The notes beneath the pieces are model-generated. The model made no database searches, was not told the DNA's origin, and saw only the letters and a program-made list of their open reading frames with translations. Made by a program: the position numbers and the translations under genes. From Phycisphaerae bacterium (GTDB lineage: Bacteria; Planctomycetota; Phycisphaerae; Sedimentisphaerales; Anaerobacaceae), in assembly GCA_030608075.1 (NCBI GenBank), contig JAUWIU010000001.1, positions 16,106-80,105 on the forward strand: a stretch of 64,000 bases of DNA. The letters run 5' to 3'. The stretch's first letter is position 1. Each line of letters opens with the position of its first letter. Positions 43,109-51,928 of this stretch are shown here, in pieces.

Positions 43109-43879
43109 TTAAGTACCGCGGGGGACAATGAAAATCTCGACGCGTCTGTTCTGTTTATTTCCCACCTTGTTGGGCTCATTAGGAACGATTGGCCGAAACT
43201 CCCCAAAGCCGCGTACACTCAACCGTTCCGAAACAATATCGCTGCCGGCCATTACCCTCAGCACCGCTATCGCTCTGTGCGCCGAAAGGTGCCAGTTACT
43301 CGGATGTTTCCCACGAGAATGGCGAATAGGCTGGTCGTCAGTATGACCGGCTATGATAATATCGAACTCCGTGCCCTGCTCAGTATTCAGAATCTTGGAG
43401 AGAGACCGCACCGCATCGGTCGCCGAGGCCGTCACCTCATCACTGCCGCTCTTGAAAAGCAAATCAGACTTGAACTTCACTATCCCACGCTCGGCATCAT
43501 AGGTAACCATATCCTTGTCTTTGGCAAAATCCTCCAACATCGTGCTCAGCTCCACCGGCAGTTTCACCCCACCTAAAAGAAGCTGCTCCTGCATCGAAGC
43601 AATCAAAGTCCTCTTATCCGCCAGGTCTTTTTCGAGCGCGGCAATCGCCTGTTTCAGCGCATCAGCCTCCACGTCACCGCTGCTTTTCGCCGTCTTGAGC
43701 TGTTCCCTTAGCTGCGCAAGCCTTAGCTCGCTGGCCTTTACTTCACTCTCCAGTTCATTTATCCGTTTGCCCTGTACCTCATTTTGAATTCTGCAGTTCT
43801 TAAGCTCTTCGTTGCACCCGCCTGTTAGTACAAGTCCGACACAGACAAAAACGGCCACCCAAATTTCTACAACTCGCAT
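43109..43879 (-). CDS. OmpA-family peptidoglycan-binding lipoprotein with coiled coil
   Basis: A 256-residue envelope protein. The signal peptide ends with lipobox LTGGC. A coiled coil spans about residues 25-95 (KRINELESEVKASELRLAQL). The OmpA-like peptidoglycan-binding domain fills 130-256: IIIAGHTDDQPI carries the diaminopimelate-binding Asp and the end NRRVEIFIVP the partner Arg. It resembles MotB C-termini and Pal, but lacks a plug or transmembrane helix. It probably tethers the outer membrane to the wall. ndk follows on the same strand past the repeat element. Confidence 0.88.
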   Translation of the reverse strand: MRVVEIWVAVFVCVGLVLTGGCNEELKNCRIQNEVQGKRINELESEVKASELRLAQLREQLKTAKSSGDVEADALKQAIAALEKDLADKRTLIASMQEQLLLGGVKLPVELSTMLEDFAKDKDMVTYDAERGIVKFKSDLLFKSGSDEVTASATDAVRSLSKILNTEQGTEFDIIIAGHTDDQPIRHSRGKHPSNWHLSAHRAIAVLRVMAGSDIVSERLSVRGFGEFRPIVPNEPNKVGNKQNRRVEIFIVPRGT

Positions 43880-44441
43880 TATTCGGCCCTTTCCAAAATA
43901 TAATGACTGTCAGATTCATTAGCCCATCCGATAACTTACCCCATTTCTTCGCACCCCGGCCCTAAACCTCAGCCAAACTTCTCATTTCTTAACCGTATTT
44001 GTAAATAGAACCAATTCCCAGCACCCCGTCAAGAAGAAACTTATCAAAATGTTCACAAATCCTCCACCTGCAAAAAAGCCACCTGACCAACGCCCCCACT
44101 GCCAATCCGCCAAAACCAAATCACCAACTATCCACCACGCTAAGACCCATTCCCCCCCCCCCGGTCGCCAATCCCTGTCCACAACCACCGACCACCTCAT
44201 CATTCAAGCTTCGATATTTCCGTTTCGAACTTAACACTATAAACTCAAGTCTACGCAGCAAAACCACGTGTCCATTAACACGCCCAACTCGCTCTGGTGC
44301 GGTAATAATCGAGCCGTTTCCCCCCATCTACGTATTTCTACGTAATTTGGAAAAAGTTTAGACTTTTTACTTGACTTTCGTACCGAAAGGCGTATAATCG
44401 CATTAGCTTTGATATCATTCCGTGCAAAGCGAGGGAAAGAG
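43880..44441. other. Intergenic region upstream of the truncated secreted protein gene
   Basis: C-rich on the plus strand around 44085-44170 (a run of ten C at about 44153), otherwise unstructured. Direct repeats CTACGTATTT and CTACGTAATT sit at 44328-44347, just upstream of the promoter at 44371, and could be an operator. No gene supported. Confidence 0.45.
44371..44398 (+). promoter_or_regulatory. Strong sigma70-type promoter
   Basis: TTGACT, 16 bases, perfect TATAAT, 43 bases before the ATG at 44442. Two TACGTA palindromes just upstream may be a regulator site. Confidence 0.65.
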
Positions 44442-44603
44442 ATGAACAAGCTGAGCCTGCTCATATCTGTTGCATTAGTTCTGGTAGTCACCCCAATTGT
44501 ATCCGCAGTGACCGGCTTTCTAAGCGACGCCAACTCGTCGGCACAAGTAATTCCTGGTGAGACCATCAACGTCACTTTGTTGCGAAAGAACCAATTTTTT
44601 TGA
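44442..44603 (+). CDS. Short secreted protein, probably a truncated family member
   Basis: A 53-residue ORF behind a strong promoter with GAGGGA before the ATG. A signal peptide (about 1-22) leads to GFLSDANSSAQVIPGETIN, which looks like the first strand of a larger secreted beta-sandwich protein. It then ends abruptly at KNQFF. The most likely reading is a 5' fragment left by a deletion or frameshift; a functional short peptide cannot be excluded. A PEP-CTERM gene starts 12 bases downstream. Confidence 0.5.
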   Translation: MNKLSLLISVALVLVVTPIVSAVTGFLSDANSSAQVIPGETINVTLLRKNQFF

Positions 44604-44615
44604 GGAGGTAGAGAA

Positions 44616-45254
44616 ATGAGAAGTCCCTTATTCGTCATACTGCTTATGATTCTCTGTGCACCCGCTTGGGCGGTCGTTGTAGACTATGCCTTTGAAGGCA
44701 CAATCGATAGTTCCTCCGGAGGCAACGGCAGTGTTTCAAATATAGATTCGTTTTCAGGACGCTTTGTATACGATTCTTCAAGGAATGCGTTTTCACATAG
44801 CCATGACATGAAATGCGCAAACTATAATTTTACGTATTTTGCTGTGACATTTAATGGGCCTGGGATATGGTTGACCTATCCGGATTCGAGTTTCACGCGC
44901 AGGCATGTGCAAGTCAGAAATATAGCATCTGATAGTTCCGACTGTATTTCGTTCCTGGCAGATGACTGGACTCCGGGAAGACAGCCCTTGATTACACTCA
45001 GGTGCAGAATCGAGCTGAAGGATTTCCACAAAACCGTATTTGAAGGCGATGCTCGCTTGCCTGAATCGCTGAACTTGTCAGATTTCGAACTACGCTCGTT
45101 CACCGGAATGGACAACTCATGGCAGTTTCAAGGGACGATTACGAGCCTTACATTGATACCGGAGCCAACTACACTCTTGCTCTTCGGCCTCGGTGCTTTG
45201 GTTTTACGCGGGAAGACACAGTTACTACGAGAAGGCCTCTGTCGGCCTCTGTGA
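44616..45254 (+). CDS. Secreted PEP-CTERM protein of unknown function
   Basis: A 212-residue protein with a perfect AGGAGG before its ATG and a signal peptide (MRSPLFVILLMILCAPAWA). A beta-rich domain of unknown family follows (about 20-175). The sorting region IPEPTTLLLFGLGALVL is clear. The expected short Arg/Lys cluster is replaced by RGKTQLLREGLCRPL, suggesting a late frameshift or altered tail. It shares the promoter at 44371 with the short upstream ORF. Confidence 0.8.
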   Translation: MRSPLFVILLMILCAPAWAVVVDYAFEGTIDSSSGGNGSVSNIDSFSGRFVYDSSRNAFSHSHDMKCANYNFTYFAVTFNGPGIWLTYPDSSFTRRHVQVRNIASDSSDCISFLADDWTPGRQPLITLRCRIELKDFHKTVFEGDARLPESLNLSDFELRSFTGMDNSWQFQGTITSLTLIPEPTTLLLFGLGALVLRGKTQLLREGLCRPL

Positions 45255-45384
45255 GCGGTTTTAAGGAGCCTACTTCTGTGCAGGCCATGCATGGCCAGAT
45301 GAATCGGCCTCTAGAATTTCGTAGGATGCCTATGGGTGTGCTCGTTACGCTGAAGCATTAAGCTAAGTCATCCTTAACGGTTTT

Positions 45385-47097
45385 CTACAGACGCGTTTTT
45401 CCCCTTCTAACGGCCCAAATAGTCGCGGCGATGAAATAAATCAGGGTTGGCCAGATGAGCATCATCTTGAAAGCACTAAAGCGCTCACCATACATGTCAG
45501 CAGCAGCCACATACACCCAAATCGGCAGGACAAGGCACGTAAAAAGTGACACAACAGCGACAATTCCCGAAACCCATACGATGACATCAGTGTGCCTTTC
45601 AGGCGCATTTGCAGTCCGGCTCTTTGCCGGTTTGACAGGCGCCTCAGTGAACGCACGCCCGGCGGCTTCGTCATCGCTGAGCTTTTCCCGCGCACCGGCC
45701 ATCGAAGCAAATAGCAGATACAGCACGGTGGTTAACAGCCACACCGGCACAAACAAGAGGAACAGATGAACCGTTCCGGTCTTTTCAAGTATCAAAGCAA
45801 CTGCGATTGCGATGCCCCAGCTAAGAAGAGCCGGCCAACTGACCAGCAATTTTCTGCGGGATGCCCAGTACTGAGTAAGGCCTATCTTCGGAAAAATCCA
45901 GTGCTCGGCAAACACGATTGCGCCGACAGGCATCAGCAAAAGCCCGTAATAGCCGACGAAATCGAGCAGTTTTGTAAACACAAACGGAAAGCAGGCTATG
46001 GCGGTGGTGGCGACGCCGGCGATGAGTGTCACCAGCCATCGAGGCCAGCCGGGCGTTACTGCCTGAAACGCCATCCCGGCCCGATACAATGTTGGGTTTG
46101 ATGTCGTCCAGCCCGCAATAACGACCGCTACTATACCGGCTAATCCCAGCGCTTCAGCGGCGACCCCGCCGGCATCCAGATTACCGATATTGGTCTTGAG
46201 CATTAGCGCCGCCGCAGCACCCATAATGCCGGCGCATATCCAGGCCACGTAATGTCCCAGAAACATTCCAAATGCAGAGTACAGGCCGTAGGACGCCTTC
46301 TTCGCATACCGGAACAGGGCCATGTCGGATAGTCCACCGTGCATCGCCAGATTGCATATCCACGCGAATGCAGCGACCTGCCAGAAGGTTATTCGCACCT
46401 CGCCCGGCGGTGCGGCCCCCGTCCAAATCGTTGACCTCGCAAGCGCCCAAAAGTCGGCAAAGCCGTGGATTTGTCCGATTCCGGCCAGCTTTGCCAAGCC
46501 CGGAAGCGTTGCAATCGCGCCGCCAACGAACATCAAAAACAGCCAGGGCGAACAGACCGAAGCAAACTGCGCCAGCTTCTCGAAGCCGAGAATCGCTAAT
46601 GTCACCACAACCGCGCCGACACATATCACGACCAGCACAAAGGCAAAACTCTTGGGATACCAGTCGGTCTGAGCGGCTATGCCGAACGGAATGCGCACCG
46701 CCGAGGCCGAGACGGTAATCATACAGCCGGCAAGGATGCAGAACAAAATCGCGTTGAGCACATTATAGATAACCGTTACGACAGGCCCGGCAATCTTGCG
46801 AAGATACCAATACAGCGTCAGCCGGGTCCCGACAGCGATTGGGGCACAAATCAACGTCCAGGTCAGCACAGCAAGCGTATTTCCGATAAGGAGCCCCACA
46901 AATATGTCGTATGCGCTTGCGCCCCACTTGACAAACATTGCCCCGATAACGAATTCGGTGCCGGCAATATGTTCGCCTGCAAAGAGGCTGGCGAAATGCC
47001 TGCCCGGCTGAAGTTTCTCCTCGGAGACCGGCTCCCGCTCGAACTCATACAGCTTATCGAGAGCTTCTATAGCCCTGCTCCTGCCGCTGTCCGACAT
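45385..47097 (-). CDS. NCS1-type permease (purine-cytosine permease-like), likely sugar-locus transporter
   Basis: A 570-residue membrane protein with about 12 helices. NCS1-like features include HFASLFAGEHIAGTEFVIGA at the first helix, WICNLAMHGGLSDMALFRYA mid-protein and VVIAGWTTSNPTLYRAGMAF. The family usually moves nucleobases, hydantoins or thiamine. Its place as last gene of the rhaB-rhaA-sulfatase group suggests transport of rhamnose or a related degradation product, which is inference. Start 47097 follows GGAGG seven bases upstream. A variable charged loop lies at about 460-490. Confidence 0.82.
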   Translation of the reverse strand: MSDSGRSRAIEALDKLYEFEREPVSEEKLQPGRHFASLFAGEHIAGTEFVIGAMFVKWGASAYDIFVGLLIGNTLAVLTWTLICAPIAVGTRLTLYWYLRKIAGPVVTVIYNVLNAILFCILAGCMITVSASAVRIPFGIAAQTDWYPKSFAFVLVVICVGAVVVTLAILGFEKLAQFASVCSPWLFLMFVGGAIATLPGLAKLAGIGQIHGFADFWALARSTIWTGAAPPGEVRITFWQVAAFAWICNLAMHGGLSDMALFRYAKKASYGLYSAFGMFLGHYVAWICAGIMGAAAALMLKTNIGNLDAGGVAAEALGLAGIVAVVIAGWTTSNPTLYRAGMAFQAVTPGWPRWLVTLIAGVATTAIACFPFVFTKLLDFVGYYGLLLMPVGAIVFAEHWIFPKIGLTQYWASRRKLLVSWPALLSWGIAIAVALILEKTGTVHLFLLFVPVWLLTTVLYLLFASMAGAREKLSDDEAAGRAFTEAPVKPAKSRTANAPERHTDVIVWVSGIVAVVSLFTCLVLPIWVYVAAADMYGERFSAFKMMLIWPTLIYFIAATIWAVRRGKTRL

Positions 47098-47150
47098 CAA
47101 TGTCCTCCGCGCTTTTGATTCAGTTTCAATTACCTGTTACGTCGACTTGC

Positions 47151-48614
47151 TCACCTGGTATAAGGCACAGTTCCTGTTGCGTCTACTGTATAGCCCCACT
47201 TCCTGATATACTCCGGGCTGGGAAGGAAATCGTCATTAGTGGCCTTTAGTTTCTGCAATAAAATGCCTTCCAGTTTCTCCTGAAGTCCGCTGTACTTCGG
47301 TTTGTTGCAAAGATTATCGAGTTGATACGGGTCTTTTTCGTTGTCATAGAGCAGCCACGGGCCATTTAAGTCACGCACGTAGGTGTACCGCCTGGTCCGA
47401 ACGCCGCGATACTCTTTGCCGCCGTGTTTTCTCGACCACTGCCCGAATGGTGCCGGGCAGCTAATCAAAACAGCATCATTGTTCGGCGTCTCGATTCCTC
47501 TCATAACGCCGGAGAAATCGGTCCCCTCCACGCTGTCGGGTATCTTAACGCCGCTAAGACCCAGCAATGTCGGCATAATGTCGACAGCGCTGAACGGCAT
47601 ATCGATTGTTCTGCCTTTGTTGCCCAGCACCGCCGGGTAGCGAAGAAGGAACGGAACACGAATCGACTCTTCCCACGGCTGCTGTTTCTTACGCCGGCCG
47701 TGCGAGTAAAGCATGTCCCCGTGGTCCGACGTGAAGACCAGTATCGTGTCTTTTTCAAGACCGCATTCTCGCAGTGTCGCAAGAATATCGCCAACACAGT
47801 CATCGAGCGCAGCAATATGGGCGTAATAACCCCGAAGACAGCGCTCCGCCTTTGCCCGAAACCTCGCAGGAACATTCCGGCGTAAAAAAAGCCCCTTTTC
47901 CCTGAATAGCTCCTTGTACTTTTCCGGTGCCGTATCATACGGGCTATGCGGCGGACCCCAGGAAACAAAAAGCACGAAGGGCCGGGCACCACTATGGCCC
48001 TTGATATATCTTTGTGCCTCGCGGGTCTGAGCAATGGCATCGTAGCCCTGCCACTTGAGTTTGACATCTTCATCAGCGTAATAATAAGAGTTGTTGTAAT
48101 CGTGTGTACAGTCCATTACTCTCCAGAAGTTAAAACCCTGACGTCTCTCCGGCGGTATGAAAGAGCTTCTTTCGTGCCCATCCAGATGCCATTTTCCGAT
48201 ATAGGCCGTTTCATAGCCGGTCTGGTTGTATACTTCGGCGATGAATGTCGCCTCCGCACGCGGACGCACATCGTTCATAAAGACGCCGTTGGTCAGCGGA
48301 TATTGGCCGGTCATCAAACTCCCGCGATAGGGACTGCACACAGGACAGCTGGAGACAGCATTAACAAGGTTGACGCTTTCTTTGGCGAGTTTGTCGAGAT
48401 TCGGCGTAACTGCGTTGGCATCTCCCGCGTAGCCGGCGGCCTGTCCGCGCCATTGGTCTGCAAAGATATAGACAAGATTTGGCCTGCGGTGCGCGCGACT
48501 CTTCCCCGGATGTTCCGCTGCCGCGCATCCTCCCAGGCCTTCACCAAGAGCAGCCGAAGCCGCTCCGGCTACCACTGTCTTTATAAACTCTCTTCTTCCA
48601 ATATGGCAGTGCAA
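47151..48614 (-). CDS. Sulfatase (formylglycine-dependent, S1 family), exported
   Basis: Hydrolyses a sulfate ester, here probably on a sulfated glycan. The 487-residue protein has a Tat-like leader (RREFIKTVVAGAASAALG) ending in a possible lipobox GGC. The maturation motif is C93-S-P-Y-R97, whose Cys becomes formylglycine. NLVYIFADQWRG and YIGKWHLDGH carry metal and sulfate ligands. The start is TTG with AGAGG upstream and lies almost on the rhaA stop (six bases). Sulfated rhamnose polymers such as ulvan are the obvious substrate class. Confidence 0.92.
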   Translation of the reverse strand: MHCHIGRREFIKTVVAGAASAALGEGLGGCAAAEHPGKSRAHRRPNLVYIFADQWRGQAAGYAGDANAVTPNLDKLAKESVNLVNAVSSCPVCSPYRGSLMTGQYPLTNGVFMNDVRPRAEATFIAEVYNQTGYETAYIGKWHLDGHERSSFIPPERRQGFNFWRVMDCTHDYNNSYYYADEDVKLKWQGYDAIAQTREAQRYIKGHSGARPFVLFVSWGPPHSPYDTAPEKYKELFREKGLFLRRNVPARFRAKAERCLRGYYAHIAALDDCVGDILATLRECGLEKDTILVFTSDHGDMLYSHGRRKKQQPWEESIRVPFLLRYPAVLGNKGRTIDMPFSAVDIMPTLLGLSGVKIPDSVEGTDFSGVMRGIETPNNDAVLISCPAPFGQWSRKHGGKEYRGVRTRRYTYVRDLNGPWLLYDNEKDPYQLDNLCNKPKYSGLQEKLEGILLQKLKATNDDFLPSPEYIRKWGYTVDATGTVPYTR

Positions 48615-48620
48615 AGAAAG

Positions 48621-49889
48621 TCAACCTCTCTTACTTGTAACATTAACTTCGTAATCCTTAACAGCCTTTAGCCAGGCCTCTGCCGCCGGAACGTCAGACT
48701 TCAGGCAATAATAGTCCCAAACGGCTCCGAATGGCAGCGTTTTTATCTCTTCGAGCATAGCAAGCCGCGACGTCAAATCGCCGCTGTTCTCGAACCGGCG
48801 GAGTTTCTCTATCGGTTCCAGCAGCGCAAGCAGTAATGCCTTGATTGTGCAGCGGGTCCCGATTACCCACGCAGCTATGCGGTTAATGCTTGCGTCAAAG
48901 AAATCCAGACCAATATGGACCCTGTCAAGGTATGCACCTCTGACGATTTCCTGAGCAATGGCCTTGAGCTCGTCCGACAGGATTACCACGTGGTCGCTGT
49001 CCCATCGAACCGGACGACTGACGTGAAGCAGTATCTCGTCGAGAAAGCTCAGTACCGATGATATTTTGTCGGAAATAACTTCCGTAGGATGGAAATGTCC
49101 TGCGTCCAGACAAAGCAGTATGTTATTGGCGATGGCATAACCCAGATAGAATTCGTGCGACCCGACGACGTAACTTTCCGAGCCGATGCCGAAAAGTTTG
49201 CCTTCCACCGAATCCAGCAGATAATTGCGGTCGATTTTTTCGGTAAACATCTCATCGAGCGATTTCTTCAATCGCTCTCGCGGCCCTTTGCGGTCTATCG
49301 GGATGTCCTTGCAGCCGTCCGGAATCCACATATTTGTTACACACGCGCTGCCAAGCTCTCGTCCCATACGCTCGGCAATTCGCCGACAGGCCATCCCGTG
49401 CTCCACCCAGAACCTTCGTATGCCCTCGTCGGCGCTTGACAAAGTGAAGCCGCTTTCAGCCTTTGGATGAGAGAAAAACGTTCCATTGAAGTCCAGGCCG
49501 AATTCGTTGGCCTTCGCCCAGTCTATCCAGCCTGAAAAGTGCGCCGGCTGCAACTGGTTTCGCTCAACGCCCTTGCCCCCGGTCTCTGCGTACATAGCGT
49601 GAATACTCACACGGTGACTGCCCGGTATCAGGCTCATTGCCTCCTCCAGGTCCATCCTCAGCTCCTCGGCTGTCCGGGCCTTTCCGGGGTAATTCCCGGT
49701 CGCCATAATTCCGCCCCCGCTCAAGCCGTCACCGGTTTCAAACCCACTGACGTCATCGCCCTGCCAGCAGTGCAACGACACCGGTATCCCGGCCAGGCGC
49801 TTTATGGCCTCATCCGTACCGACACCTAATTCGGCATAACGCTGCCTTGCCATTCCGTACGCTTTTTCGATTGTGCTCGAATTGCTCAT
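48621..49889 (-). CDS. rhaA: L-rhamnose isomerase
   Basis: Converts L-rhamnose to L-rhamnulose. The 422-residue protein has the RhaA opening [16 protein letters not shown], the metal-binding stretch HRVSIHAMY and [13 protein letters not shown], and [15 protein letters not shown] near the C-terminal third. Length matches E. coli RhaA (419). Start 49889 is preceded by GAGGAAACAGG; the longer frame adds nine basic residues. It is coupled to the sulfatase downstream and follows rhaB by 57 bp. Confidence 0.95.
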   Translation of the reverse strand: MSNSSTIEKAYGMARQRYAELGVGTDEAIKRLAGIPVSLHCWQGDDVSGFETGDGLSGGGIMATGNYPGKARTAEELRMDLEEAMSLIPGSHRVSIHAMYAETGGKGVERNQLQPAHFSGWIDWAKANEFGLDFNGTFFSHPKAESGFTLSSADEGIRRFWVEHGMACRRIAERMGRELGSACVTNMWIPDGCKDIPIDRKGPRERLKKSLDEMFTEKIDRNYLLDSVEGKLFGIGSESYVVGSHEFYLGYAIANNILLCLDAGHFHPTEVISDKISSVLSFLDEILLHVSRPVRWDSDHVVILSDELKAIAQEIVRGAYLDRVHIGLDFFDASINRIAAWVIGTRCTIKALLLALLEPIEKLRRFENSGDLTSRLAMLEEIKTLPFGAVWDYYCLKSDVPAAEAWLKAVKDYEVNVTSKRG

Positions 49890-49946
49890 CCTGTTTCCTC
49901 TCTTCCTCGTTCGCACTGCGCCAGCGAGCAGACGAAGGCCAAGGTC

Positions 49947-51459
49947 TCACCTCTTTTCTGTTTTTCCGTATTCTCTCGACCAGATTTCGGTTTCCTGCGG
50001 CTCGTACACCTTCATTTCAAAAGATTTCCGCACAATATCTCTGCCCTGCGCCAGCGAGTTTATTTGTCCGCAGGCTATCGACTGCACCAGAATATTCCCG
50101 GTCGCCGTCGCCTCGGCAGGGCCGGCAATTACCTCTTTGCCCGTGGCGTTCGCTGCAAACCGGCATAGAAGCTCATTCCTTATCCCCGCCGCCGACAATG
50201 TGCAGCAGGTCAATCTTCTCCTTCGTAATCTCTTCAATAGCATCCATTACAGAACGATATTTTAACGCAAGACTCTCCAATATCACCCTGGCCATCTGTC
50301 CTTTATCATCCAACGGTTTCTGCCCCGTCTGCTCCAGATACCTGTTGATTTTCGCGGGCATATCGCCCGGCGCCAGAAACCGGCCGTCATTCGGGTCTAA
50401 ATACGCCGCAAAAGGCTTGGCCTTTTCCGCCATCACCCCCAACTCCTCGTAAGGCAGCTCAGTTCCTTCCCGCTGCCATTGCCTTCTGCACTCCTGCAGC
50501 AGCCACAGGCCCGCTATGTTCTTCAGGAAGCGGATGGTGTCATCGACACCGCCTTCGTTTGTGAAAGAGTGCTCAAAACTCTTGTCGTTAATAATCGCCT
50601 CGGAAGTCTCGACCCCCATCAAACTCCACGTGCCGCTCGAAAGATACGCCCAGCGGCATGGCTTACTATGTTCATTTTCTTTTGCATCACTCCGCCGGTC
50701 TCTGCTGGGTACCGCTGCAACCGCACTGGCCGTATCGTGCGACGCTACGGCAATAATATTGATTGGGCCGGTTCCGAGTTCTTCACAGACCTGCTCTTTT
50801 AGCCGCCCTGCTACTGTCCCGGGTTTGACGATTTCGGGCATAATCTCCATCGGCAGGCCGAGCCCCGCGAATATTTCCTCCGACCACTGCCCTTTACTCA
50901 TATCAAGAAGCTGAGACGTGCTCGCCAGCGTATACTCAGCATAGGCTCGTCCGCATAAATGGTATGACACCAAATCGGCCATGAATACCAGTTTTTTCGC
51001 TTTGGCAAAGACCTGCGAATTTGCCAGACGCATCGACAGCAGTTGATAAATCGTGTTGAACTGCATAAATTGCAGGCCCGTCTTCTCATATATGTCGCGT
51101 TTGTCCATCAACTCGAACGCTTTTTCCATTATCCCGTCGGTTCGGCTATCACGATAATGATACGGATTTTCTATCAGTTGGCCCATATCATCGAGCAGGC
51201 CGTAATCCACACCCCAGCTATCAACGCCTATACCCGAGATTTCCCCGTCGCTTTGTTTAATTGCCTCGCCGATGCCTCTGGTAATTTCTGAAAACAGCTT
51301 GCCAAAATCCCATCGCAGAGTGCCGTCTTCCTCGACCGGCCCGTTCGCAAATCGCCGGACTTCCTGCAGCCGCAGCTTTTCGCCTCCGACAGTGCCCAAC
51401 ATTATTCTGCCGCTTTCGGCACCGAGGTCAACGGCGATATACTGTTTCTCTTGTCCCAT
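49947..51459 (-). pseudogene. rhaB: L-rhamnulose kinase, interrupted by a one-base frameshift
   Basis: Phosphorylates L-rhamnulose. The start at 51459 gives MGQEKQYIAVDLGAESGR, the FGGY-kinase phosphate loop; ASHDTASAVAAVP and YLSSGTWSLMGVE follow. The frame stops at 50173 just after HIVGGGDKE. The missing C-terminus continues in another frame from about 50190 to 49947 (NELLCRFAANATGKEVIAGP onward). Removing one G from the GGGG run at 50184-50187 restores HIVGGG-IRNELL and a 503-residue kinase. Whether this is a real mutation or a homopolymer sequencing error cannot be told here. Without the last 80 residues the kinase would lack part of the nucleotide-binding domain. Confidence 0.88.
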
Positions 51460-51514
51460 CCCGGATTGCTTGTCCTTTCTTTGCCTCAAGTCTGGGTGTC
51501 TTTGTTGAGCCAAC

Positions 51515-51542
51515 AGTATAAGCTGCCTGTCATATCCGTCAA
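51515..51542 (-). promoter_or_regulatory. Promoter of the rhaB-rhaA-sulfatase-permease group
   Basis: On the minus strand TTGACG, 16 bases, TATACT, 56 bases upstream of the rhaB ATG at 51459. Its position rules against the longer rhaB reading to 51582. Confidence 0.55.
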
Positions 51543-51781
51543 GAGCTTCTGAAACCCTCTTTCCGACGCAGCAGCTTACCAAAGAAGGGATTGATTGTGA
51601 TAACTAAACCTGGATTTCCCATTCTGAAAACGTGCAAAAAGTCATAAATTTGACAGTATAGCCCCTGTCGAATGGCTTTAACCGAGGCTTTGTCATCCCT
51701 TTGAGAATAGCGGCATCGCGTCCCCGGAGCTGGGTAATGCCAAAAATCGCAGAAAAACTTTCGAGCCGCAGCTAAAAAAGC

Positions 51782-51810
51782 TTGACTTTTCAAGATAGAC
51801 CTGGTACTTT
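51782..51810 (+). promoter_or_regulatory. Candidate promoter of the Ig/dockerin protein gene
   Basis: TTGACT, 17 bases, TACTTT, about 120 bases upstream of the start. The -10 is weak. Confidence 0.35.
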
Positions 51811-51928
51811 ATTAGAAGTGAGGCTCAGGAACGCATCTGAGCACGAGTAAATGGGAAATTCCTGCTAAAATAAAAAGTCAGGGAAAAGTGTGGAATAATC
51901 CACGAGATATTTAGAGGAGGTAATGATT

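Larger units (their letters stand above)
51460..51928. other. Divergent regulatory spacer between rhaB and the Ig/dockerin gene
   Basis: It holds the rhaB promoter (51515-51542). On the plus strand it holds a weaker TTGACT-17-TACTTT pair at 51782-51810. The 51811-51928 leader contains a small hairpin, GTGGA-ATAA-TCCAC, near 51890-51903. No gene or regulator ORF is present. A binding site for a rhamnose-responsive regulator would be expected here but was not recognised. Confidence 0.5.

Noticed and set aside
43982..44203. Trp/Gly-rich minus-strand ORF
   Set aside because: Composition simply reflects the C-rich plus strand. No start signal or family resemblance.
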